Assembly: GCF_014205765.1 (NCBI RefSeq) | Contig: NZ_JACIIZ010000026.1 | Span: forward strand, 1 to 45,477 | Direction of reading: 5' to 3' | DNA: 45,477 nt | Origin: Nitrospirillum iridis | GTDB lineage: Bacteria; Pseudomonadota; Alphaproteobacteria; Azospirillales; Azospirillaceae | In this document: in pieces, positions 8,500 to 15,289 of the stretch | Layout: the number at the start of each line of letters is the position of its first letter | How positions within the stretch are numbered: the first letter of the stretch is position 1 | The notes under the pieces: generated by a model | Databases searched by the model: none | Told to the model about the DNA's origin: nothing | The model's input: only the letters and a program-made list of their open reading frames with translations | Program-made: the position numbers and the translations under genes

Positions 8500-8526
8500 G
8501 ATGTCATGTCCCGTGATGTCATGTCC
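8500..8526. repeat. Tandem 12-bp repeat spanning alternative start codons
   Basis: GATGTCATGTCC occurs at 8500-8511 and again at 8515-8526, separated by CGT. Read on the minus strand it supplies two extra in-frame ATGs ahead of the ADP-ribosylglycohydrolase start and lies against the permease stop at 8528-8530. It is a local 15-nt duplication that may tune or duplicate initiation. Confidence 0.85.
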
Positions 8527-8527
8527 G

Positions 8528-9529
8528 TTAGGGGGAAAGAAGGGCCGCCCGGCCGGCTGCGGCGCGGCGCCTGGTGGCCAGGCGCTGGTGCTGCTTGACC
8601 AGGACCAGGGCGGCGATGGTGACGAGGGGCGGGATCATGAAGACCACCTCTGCCGGCACGGCCAGCTGGCCCAGGCGGGCAGCCGTGACGCTGGCGGCAC
8701 CGAACACCAGAGCCGCCACCACCGTGCCCAGGGGCCGGCGGCCGCCCAGGAACACGGCGGCCAGGGCCAGGTATCCCCGCCCGGCCGCCATGTCCGCCTG
8801 GAACAGCGTCAGGTAGCCCATGCCGAGGAACACCCCGCCGCCACTGGCCAGCAGCCCGCTCAGCAGCAGGCCGGCATAGCGCAGCCGCCTCACCGGCAGC
8901 CCGGCGGCCAGCGCCGCCTCCGCGTTTTCTCCCGTCGCCCGCAGGCGCAGGCCGAAGACGGTGTGGCGCAGCGCCCACGCGATCAGGCCGGTGGCCGCCA
9001 TGGCGACGTAGACCAACACGTTGTGGCCCGTGTCCTCGTCGCCGTTCAAAAGGACGCCCAGCACCGGAACAGCACCTATTCCAGGCCAGCGTAGGCTGGG
9101 CAAGGCGAAGCTGGCCAGACTGGCGGTGGAGCCCTTGTCGCCCGTCAGGTGGGCCATCAACAGGACCGTCAAGCCCTGGGCCAGGATGTTTAATCCGATG
9201 CCGGCGACGATAAGGTCGGCCCCCAGCTCCAGATGGAACACGGCCAGCAGGCCCGCCAGGGCCGTGCCCGCGAGCAGGCCGGCGGCGCAGCCCAGCCATG
9301 GGTGCAGCCACAGAGGGGCGTCCGGGAACCATAGGGTGGAATAGGCGGAGGTGATGACGCCGGCGAAGGCGGCCACCAGCATCACGCCCTCCAGCGCCAC
9401 GTTGATGCAGCCGGCCAGTTCGGAGATCAGTCCGCCCAGGCTGGCGAAGAGGATGGGGGTGGCGGCGCGCAGCGTGGCGGCCGCCACCACGGCGGCCGCG
9501 GTGCCGGTCGCGACCAGGTCCAGATTCAT
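8528..9529 (-). CDS. ABC transporter permease, nucleoside (BMP-type) importer
   Basis: Second inner-membrane permease of the importer, in the family of simple-sugar/nucleoside ABC permeases (YufQ/NupQ class, BPD_transp_2 fold). The 333-aa product is strongly hydrophobic with about 8-10 membrane segments, and its ATPILFASLGGLISELAGCINVALEGVMLV opening, split here as ATPILFASLGGLISE and LAGCINVALEGVMLV, is characteristic of this subfamily. The frame is open to 9553, but the ATG at 9529 has GGGAGGA 4 nt upstream and an ATGA overlap with the preceding permease stop. The partner permease, ATPase and BMP binding protein are encoded immediately upstream in the same operon. Confidence 0.92.
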   Translation of the reverse strand: MNLDLVATGTAAAVVAAATLRAATPILFASLGGLISELAGCINVALEGVMLVAAFAGVITSAYSTLWFPDAPLWLHPWLGCAAGLLAGTALAGLLAVFHLELGADLIVAGIGLNILAQGLTVLLMAHLTGDKGSTASLASFALPSLRWPGIGAVPVLGVLLNGDEDTGHNVLVYVAMAATGLIAWALRHTVFGLRLRATGENAEAALAAGLPVRRLRYAGLLLSGLLASGGGVFLGMGYLTLFQADMAAGRGYLALAAVFLGGRRPLGTVVAALVFGAASVTAARLGQLAVPAEVVFMIPPLVTIAALVLVKQHQRLATRRRAAAGRAALLSP

Positions 9530-10608
9530 GCCGTCCTCCCGATGCGCATCCAAACCCGGCGCAGCGATCCCAAGGCCAGCGGCGCCAGGCGGTCTGACAC
9601 CACGAACAGGATGATCAGCGCCTGGATGACCAGCACCACCTCCCGCGGGACGTCGGTAGCCCGCTCCATCGCCTGGGCACCCACGCGCAGGTAGGCATAA
9701 CCCAAGGCCGCCAGGGGCAGGGCGGCCACCCGCCCGCGCGCCAGCAGCGCCACCACGATGCCCTCCAGCCCCATGCCGGGGGTGAGGTCGACGGGCAGGC
9801 GCTTCAGCAGGGCGTTCGACACATGGAATCCCGCCAGTCCGGCGAATGCGCCGCCCAGCGCGAACGCCAAAACCGTGGCCCGGGCCACCGGCACCCCGGC
9901 CCGGGCCGCGAACCAGGGGTTGGCGCCGGCGAGGTCGATCTCGTACCCCAGGGTGGTTCGGCGCAGCAGGAACACGACCGCCGCCACGGCCGCCGGCGCC
10001 ACCAGCACCATGGCCGTCACGTTGGTGCGCGCGATCAGCGGCCCCAGGGTGGCGGCGCCGGGCAGCGGGGGCGTGGTGATGAAGCCGGCGGTGGGATCGT
10101 TCAGCACCCGCCCCACGATCAGGCGGTAAACCTGCACCGCCACCACGTTCAGCATCAGGGTGGTCACGATCTCGTTGGCCTCGAACCGGGTTTTCAACAG
10201 CCCCGCCGCCAAGCCCCAGGCGGCGCCGGCCATCGCCGCAGCCAGGAAGGCAAGCGGCAGGGCGATGGCTGCGGGCACGTCCCCCAGGCCCAGGCTGAGG
10301 GCCGCCGCCGCCAACGCGCCCATGAACAACTGGCCATCCGCCCCCAATGAGAATTGCCGGGCGCGGAAGGGAATGGCGATCGCCAACCCCACCAGGGTCA
10401 GGGTGGTGGCGTCCTGCAGCCAGGCACCGAACCGTACCAGCCGATGCATGACCAGGCGACCGTCGGCGGCCCGCTCCATCGATGGCAGGGGCCCGGTCAC
10501 CAGGGCGCGGAAGGCGGCCCAGGGCTGGTCGGTGACGCAGGCCATGACGAGGAAGCCCAGGGCAAGGGCGGCGCCTACCGCCAGGGCGATGCGCGCGCCT
10601 TCAGTCAT
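9526..10608 (-). CDS. ABC transporter permease, nucleoside (BMP-type) importer
   Basis: First permease of the importer, resembling the YufP/NupP class (360 aa, about ten hydrophobic segments). Family-typical stretches include AIAIPFRARQFSLGADGQLF and FEANEIVTTLMLNVVAV. The gene overlaps the ATPase end by 8 nt (10601-10608) and the next permease by 4 nt, so the membrane components are tightly coupled. Together with the ATPase and binding protein they form a complete nucleoside-type ABC importer. Confidence 0.92.
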   Translation of the reverse strand: MTEGARIALAVGAALALGFLVMACVTDQPWAAFRALVTGPLPSMERAADGRLVMHRLVRFGAWLQDATTLTLVGLAIAIPFRARQFSLGADGQLFMGALAAAALSLGLGDVPAAIALPLAFLAAAMAGAAWGLAAGLLKTRFEANEIVTTLMLNVVAVQVYRLIVGRVLNDPTAGFITTPPLPGAATLGPLIARTNVTAMVLVAPAAVAAVVFLLRRTTLGYEIDLAGANPWFAARAGVPVARATVLAFALGGAFAGLAGFHVSNALLKRLPVDLTPGMGLEGIVVALLARGRVAALPLAALGYAYLRVGAQAMERATDVPREVVLVIQALIILFVVSDRLAPLALGSLRRVWMRIGRTA

Positions 10609-12151
10609 GGTCGCCCCCTTTTGGTTCGGGTCCCAGCCCCGTCATATGCAAGCCCAGGGTCCGGGCGTCGACCGCCCCGGCTTCGAACCGGGCGACAATC
10701 CGTCCCCGGTACAGCACGGCGATGCGGTCCGACAGGACCAGCAGTTCATCGAGGTCGGCCGAAATCAGCAGGATGGCGGCGCCCTGGTCGCGCAGGGCCA
10801 CCAGGCGGGTGTGCAGGGCGGCGGCGGCCGCGATGTCCACGCCCCGGGTCGGCTGGCTGGCGACCAGGAAGGCGGGGGCGTCAGCGATCTCCCGCGCCAG
10901 AATCAGCTTCTGCATGTTGCCGCCGGACAGCGCGCCGATGGGTTGGTGCGGCCCGGTCGCGCGGACGTCAAATCCGGCGATCACCGCTTCCGCCCAGCGC
11001 CGCGCGGTTCCGCGGTCGATAAGGCCCCGGCGCGACAGGGGGGGCTGGGCGTAGCGGGTGGCCAGCAGGTTGTCGACGATGCTGAGCGTCGGGGCGGCGC
11101 CGTCGTGCAGCCGGTCCTCCGTTACCACCGCGACGCCCAGGCTGCGGGCGGCGCGGGGGGATAGGCCGGTGAAAACCCGGCCGTCCAGCCGGGCGTCACC
11201 GGTGGTGGGAACGGCGGCGCCCGACAGCAGGCGCGCCAGCACGTCCTGGCCGTTGCCCTCCACCCCGGCGATGCCCAGGATCTCCCCGGGCGCTACCTCG
11301 AAGCCGACGTCGCGCAGCCGGATGGCCCCGTCACCGTCGACATAACCCAGGTCGCGGGCGATGACGCGCGGCGCCAGGCGGGCGCCGGCTGGCCGACGGG
11401 GCGGTGGCGGCGGCAGGTCCCGGCCCACCATCAGGCGAGCCAGCGTACCCTCGTTCACGTCCGCCATACGGGCGTTGCCGGTGACGCGGCCCTGGCACAG
11501 GACGGTCACGCCGCCGGCCAGGGCCTTCACCTCATCCAGCTTGTGGGTGATGACCAGGACGGTATGGCCAGCGGCCGCCAGGTGGCGCAGGGTGGCGAAC
11601 AGGGTCGCCGTCTCCGGCGGGGTCAGCACGGCCGTGGGCTCGTCCAGCAGGATGATGCGGGCGCCCCGGTGCAGCACTTTCAGGATTTCCACCCGCTGGC
11701 GCACCCCCACGGGCAGACTGGCCACCGTCGCCGCCGGGTCCACCGCCAGCCCGGATTGCCCCACCAACTCCCGGACGCGGGCCGCCGCCGCCACCCGGTC
11801 CAGCCGGCCGCCGGGTTTGCGGGGCTCATGCCCCAGCACCACGTTTTCCGCCACCGTCAACGATGGCACCAGGTTCAGGTGCTGGGCGACCAGGCCGACC
11901 CCGGCGGCGATGGCGTCACCAGGGTGGCGGAAGTCCGCCAGCAGGCCATGGATGCGCAGGGCGCCCGCCGTTGGCCGCTCCAGCCCATACAGCATCTTCA
12001 TCACGGTGGACTTGCCGGCGCCGTTCTCGCCCACCAGCGCATGGATTTCACCCGCCGCCACGGTGAAGCTGACGCCACTGTTGGCCAGGGTTCCGTTGGG
12101 GTAGCGCTTCTCCACATCCTCCAAGGCGATGGCGAGTGGGGCGACGGTCAT
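10601..12151 (-). CDS. ABC transporter ATPase with two nucleotide-binding domains, nucleoside importer
   Basis: Energises the importer. The 516-aa product carries two tandem ABC domains. The first has Walker A GENGAGKST (41-49), signature LPVGVRQRVEILKVL (146-160) and Walker B IILLDEPTAVL (167 onward). The second has a degenerate Walker A (GVEGNGQDVLARLL), signature LSGGNMQKLILAREI and Walker B FLVASQPTRGVD, as is usual for sugar/nucleoside importers of the RbsA/YufO type. The open frame runs on to 12985, but the ATG at 12151 overlaps the binding-protein stop by 4 nt (ATGA) and begins directly at the conserved domain, so the longer form is rejected. Confidence 0.95.
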   Translation of the reverse strand: MTVAPLAIALEDVEKRYPNGTLANSGVSFTVAAGEIHALVGENGAGKSTVMKMLYGLERPTAGALRIHGLLADFRHPGDAIAAGVGLVAQHLNLVPSLTVAENVVLGHEPRKPGGRLDRVAAAARVRELVGQSGLAVDPAATVASLPVGVRQRVEILKVLHRGARIILLDEPTAVLTPPETATLFATLRHLAAAGHTVLVITHKLDEVKALAGGVTVLCQGRVTGNARMADVNEGTLARLMVGRDLPPPPPRRPAGARLAPRVIARDLGYVDGDGAIRLRDVGFEVAPGEILGIAGVEGNGQDVLARLLSGAAVPTTGDARLDGRVFTGLSPRAARSLGVAVVTEDRLHDGAAPTLSIVDNLLATRYAQPPLSRRGLIDRGTARRWAEAVIAGFDVRATGPHQPIGALSGGNMQKLILAREIADAPAFLVASQPTRGVDIAAAAALHTRLVALRDQGAAILLISADLDELLVLSDRIAVLYRGRIVARFEAGAVDARTLGLHMTGLGPEPKGGDHD

Positions 12152-13218
12152 GGCCGCCCCCCTGCGAAAGCGGTGGGCACGGTCAGGGTGCCGTCGATGA
12201 TGCGCTGGCGCGCGGCGGCCACCGCGGCGCGCACGGCGGGCGGTACGGTCAGGGCCGCGTCCGGATTGTCCGCCAGGCCGATGGCGCCCTCCTTCAGGCC
12301 CAGGGACTCCGTCCGGCCCAGTGGCAGCCGGCCTTGTTGCCACAGCCGCAGGGCGCGCAGGATGGCGGTGTCCACATTCTTCATGACGGAGGTCAGGATG
12401 CGGGCGGCGCGGCGGGGGCTGGAGACGCGGTAGAGGGCGGCCTGGTCGGAATCCACGCCGATGACGTAGCGCCCGGTTTCCTCCGCCGCCTCGATCACAC
12501 CCTGGCCGGTGGCCCCCGCGACCTGGAAGATGACGCCGGCGCCCTGGCCGTACTGGGCCTTGGCGATCTCTTTGCCCATCGCGGGGTCGGAGAAGGAATT
12601 GGCGAACTGGCGCAGGACGGTGATGCCGGGCGCGGCATCCTGCGCCCCGGCGACATAGCCGGCGGCGAAATCGTTGATGACGGGGATGGGCATGGCGCCC
12701 ACCAGTCCCACCAACCCCGGGGCCGCGCCCGGTATCGCCCCCGTCCGCATCAGGCCGGCCGCCAGCACGCCGGCCAGATAGCCGCCCTCGTTCTGGCGGA
12801 AGCGCATGGAATAGACGTTGTGGCAAGCGCAGTGGGCGTAATCGACCACGCCGTCGAACAGGATGAAGGTGACGTCCGGATAGTCGGGTGCCACCTTTTG
12901 CACCAGTGGCCCCATGGTGTAGGTGCCGGTGACGATGATGGGGAAGTCGCCGCTGTCGGCCAGGTCCACCAGCCCGCTTTCCCACCGTGTGGGATCATAG
13001 CCGCCCTCGATGGTGCGGGTGGCTAGGTGCAGGTCGGCCTTGGCTTGGCGCAGGCCCCGGGCCGCGGAATCGAAGAAGGACTTGTCACCCAACGCCCCAT
13101 TGACGAAGAAGGCCACGCGCTGTGGCCGGCCGTCGGCCGCACGCGCCCCGGCGCCGGCTGGCGTCAGCACCGCCATCACCATAACCATCAGCACCAGGGC
13201 GAGCGGCTGTCCCCTCAT
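12148..13218 (-). CDS. BMP family periplasmic substrate-binding protein (nucleoside ABC importer)
   Basis: Captures substrate in the periplasm for the adjacent importer. The ATG at 13218 starts a clear signal peptide (MRGQPLALVLMVMVMAVLTP, then AGAGARA before the mature part). The mature protein has the Bmp/PnrA-like VAFFVNGALGDKSFFDSAARGL opening and a FADxxxGAQ-like region (DFAAGYVAGAQDAAPG). Known BMP proteins include purine nucleoside receptors such as PnrA and BmpDEFG. There is no lipobox Cys, so it is predicted to be soluble. The start overlaps the nucleoside hydrolase stop by 4 nt. The ligand is inferred as a nucleoside from family and neighbours. Confidence 0.92.
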   Translation of the reverse strand: MRGQPLALVLMVMVMAVLTPAGAGARAADGRPQRVAFFVNGALGDKSFFDSAARGLRQAKADLHLATRTIEGGYDPTRWESGLVDLADSGDFPIIVTGTYTMGPLVQKVAPDYPDVTFILFDGVVDYAHCACHNVYSMRFRQNEGGYLAGVLAAGLMRTGAIPGAAPGLVGLVGAMPIPVINDFAAGYVAGAQDAAPGITVLRQFANSFSDPAMGKEIAKAQYGQGAGVIFQVAGATGQGVIEAAEETGRYVIGVDSDQAALYRVSSPRRAARILTSVMKNVDTAILRALRLWQQGRLPLGRTESLGLKEGAIGLADNPDAALTVPPAVRAAVAAARQRIIDGTLTVPTAFAGGRP

Positions 13219-14114
13219 GGCAGCCGGGCCAGGCGCTCGGCCATCAGGGACAGCAGACCGTCCGCATCCAAGCCGGTGTGCAGCACGGCGTTGATCTCTC
13301 CACCCGCATGGAAATGGCTGCGCCCCTCGTCGGAACCCGGTCGCCAATCCACCTCCAGCAGGCCCGTCCCGCCGCTGAACAGCCGGGGCCGCAGCAGCGC
13401 CGCCACCGGGCAGGCGTCGTGCAGCAAGGGATCTTGCTCGCCATAAACGGCCAGCATGGCGGCCAGGGCCTGGGCGGATCGCGTCGATTGGGCCGCCAGC
13501 GCCGCCAGCCAGGCGGGGGTCATGGCCGCCTGGCTGGTCACGTCCAGCGGAAAGACCTCCAGTCTGGCGCCCGCGGTCATGACCACGTGGGCCGCCGCAG
13601 GGTCGGCCCAGAAATTGAATTCCGCCGTTGGGGTGACGTTGCCGGGGCAGTGCGCCGCCCCGCCCATGACGTGGATGGCGCGGGCCCGGGCCAGCAGGCC
13701 GGGGTGCCGGATCTCCGCCAGGGCCAGGTTGGTTAGCGGCCCCATGGCCACGACCGTCAGGTCCGCCCCCCGCGGCGACAGCAGCAGGTGGGCCAGAACG
13801 TCGGCGGCGTGGTCCGCCGCGATCGGGCGCGCATGTCGGCCGACGACCACGCCACCCAGCCCATCCTCGCCATGCACCAGATTGGTCCGGGGTTCGGGGT
13901 ACAGCAGCGGGCGGGCACCCCCGGCGTGAACGGGAATATCCGGCCGGCCGAACAGGTCCAGCAGGCGCCGGGCGTTGGCGGCTGTGATGTCCACTGGCCG
14001 GTTGCCGGCCACGCAGGTCACGGCGCGCACGTCCAGTTCGGGGGATGCCACCGCCAGGGCCAGGGCCAGGGCGTCGTCGATACCGGGATCACAGTCGATC
14101 AGAACCGCAGTCAT
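13215..14114 (-). CDS. Nucleoside hydrolase (inosine-uridine preferring type)
   Basis: Hydrolyses the N-glycosidic bond of ribonucleosides to give free base and ribose in the cytoplasm. The calcium-binding motif DCDPGIDDALAL lies at residues 7-18, the usual IUNH N-terminus, and NLVHGEDGLGGV and VAMGPLTNLALA are further family segments. Length (299 aa) is typical. It is the first cytoplasmic enzyme after the receptor and phosphatase genes and is coupled to the binding protein by ATGA. Its products would feed the adenine-deaminase-type enzyme at 21660 and the PfkB kinase at 5417. Base preference cannot be read with confidence. Confidence 0.93.
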   Translation of the reverse strand: MTAVLIDCDPGIDDALALALAVASPELDVRAVTCVAGNRPVDITAANARRLLDLFGRPDIPVHAGGARPLLYPEPRTNLVHGEDGLGGVVVGRHARPIAADHAADVLAHLLLSPRGADLTVVAMGPLTNLALAEIRHPGLLARARAIHVMGGAAHCPGNVTPTAEFNFWADPAAAHVVMTAGARLEVFPLDVTSQAAMTPAWLAALAAQSTRSAQALAAMLAVYGEQDPLLHDACPVAALLRPRLFSGGTGLLEVDWRPGSDEGRSHFHAGGEINAVLHTGLDADGLLSLMAERLARLP

Positions 14115-14148
14115 GAACGTCTTTCTTGGGAGATAGCAAAAGCGTGTT

Positions 14149-15234
14149 TCAGGTGTGCAGGCTATCCAGGGCCACCGTGTGCTGGATGCCGATGCCGCCG
14201 TCGGCTGTCCGCACCTCCATCACCACCTCGGGCTCCGGCGCCTCCCACAGAATGTGGACCATGCCGAAGTTACGCTGAGTGACGGTGCCGATGGGCAGGC
14301 GGTTCAGGTTGGGTCCGGGCAGGGGCCAGTAATGGGTCAGGCCGCTGCTGGTGACGTCGTACAGGGGATAGGGCGTGTTCCGCGTCAGGACGCTGATCTC
14401 CCCGTAATGGATCTCCCCGCTCAGGAAGATGACGCCGCCGGCGCCGGTGCGGGCGATCACGTCGGCCAGGCGTTGGCGCTCCAGGGGGAAGTTGGTCCAC
14501 GCCTCATAGCCGCGGTGGCCAGCGGCGAAAGGCACGCTGGACCCGATCAGCCGCACCTGGGCCGGTCGCCGCAGTTGCGCCTGCAGCCAGCGCCATTGGG
14601 CGACCCCGAGCATGGTGGCAGCCGGATCCAGGTTGGGCAGATAAGGGCCGAAGCCGCTCTTGGCCGTGCGCTCCGGCTCGGCATGGCGCAGCAGGGGGCT
14701 GCGGTTGTAGCGCAAGTCCAGCAGCAGGATCTGGACGCGCCGCTCGGGCGGGCCCAACTCCACGGCACGATAGACCCCGTCGGGGCGGGTACGGCGGGGA
14801 TCGTTCGTGGGCACCTGGAAGAAATCTAGGAACAGCGCCCGGGCGGCCTCCTTCTCCGGGAAGTCGGCGCCGCCGTCATGGACGCCATAGTCGTGGTCGT
14901 CCCAGGTGGCCTCGATCGGCACATGGGCGCGGAAGGTTTGGAATTCGGGGGCGGCGTCCAGCCGCTGGTACATCTCGGCCAGTGCCGGGATGATCCCCAC
15001 CTTGGCCGCCACGGCGTCGTCGGCATAAACGGTGTCGCCCAGGAACAGGAACAGGTCGGGATCGGTGGCGGCGATGGCGGGCCAGATGTCCTGTGCCATT
15101 TCCGGATGGTCGCAGCAACCGAAGGCGATGCGCGTCAGGCGCTGGCCCACCGCGCGCGGCGTCGGTGCCGCCCGCCCCAGGCGGGTCAGCAGCGTGGCGC
15201 CGGTGGCGGCCAGCAGGGATCGGCGGTTGAACAT
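14149..15234 (-). CDS. Secreted PhoD-like alkaline phosphatase/phosphodiesterase
   Basis: Probable exported metallophosphatase (361 aa) able to release phosphate from extracytoplasmic nucleotides or other esters. The start at 15234 gives MFNRRSLLAATGATLLTRLG, a twin-arginine-like leader lacking the full consensus. Metallophosphatase motifs are FLFLGDTVYADD, TWDDHDYGVHDGG and FLSGEIHYGE, which supply the metal-binding Asp, Asn/His and His residues of the PhoD family. It sits between the TonB receptor and the nucleoside hydrolase, with 34 nt to the latter. That context suggests dephosphorylation of nucleotides before uptake. General phosphate scavenging is an alternative, but no Pho box was seen. 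Confidence 0.88.
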   Translation of the reverse strand: MFNRRSLLAATGATLLTRLGRAAPTPRAVGQRLTRIAFGCCDHPEMAQDIWPAIAATDPDLFLFLGDTVYADDAVAAKVGIIPALAEMYQRLDAAPEFQTFRAHVPIEATWDDHDYGVHDGGADFPEKEAARALFLDFFQVPTNDPRRTRPDGVYRAVELGPPERRVQILLLDLRYNRSPLLRHAEPERTAKSGFGPYLPNLDPAATMLGVAQWRWLQAQLRRPAQVRLIGSSVPFAAGHRGYEAWTNFPLERQRLADVIARTGAGGVIFLSGEIHYGEISVLTRNTPYPLYDVTSSGLTHYWPLPGPNLNRLPIGTVTQRNFGMVHILWEAPEPEVVMEVRTADGGIGIQHTVALDSLHT

Positions 15235-15255
15235 CGGGCACCCCGGGAATGGAAA

Positions 15256-15281
15256 GGCCCCCACCGTTGCCGGCGGGGGCC
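15256..15281 (-). terminator. GC-rich intercistronic stem-loop after TonB receptor
   Basis: GGCCCCCACCG and CGGCGGGGGCC form an 11-bp stem with one A/C mismatch and a TTGC loop, between the receptor stop (15290) and the phosphatase start (15234). There is no U-tract, so it may act as a partial terminator or an RNA-stability hairpin rather than an operon end. Confidence 0.6.
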
Positions 15282-15289
15282 GGTGAGGC

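Noticed and set aside
8531-9332. N-terminal extension of the ADP-ribosylglycohydrolase frame to 631 codons
   Set aside because: It lies within the permease gene in another frame and has no homology; the family N-terminus starts at 8498.
12152-12985. N-terminal extension of the ABC ATPase frame to 794 codons
   Set aside because: The extension overlaps the binding-protein gene and reads Arg/Gly/Pro noise; the ATGA overlap fixes the start at 12151.
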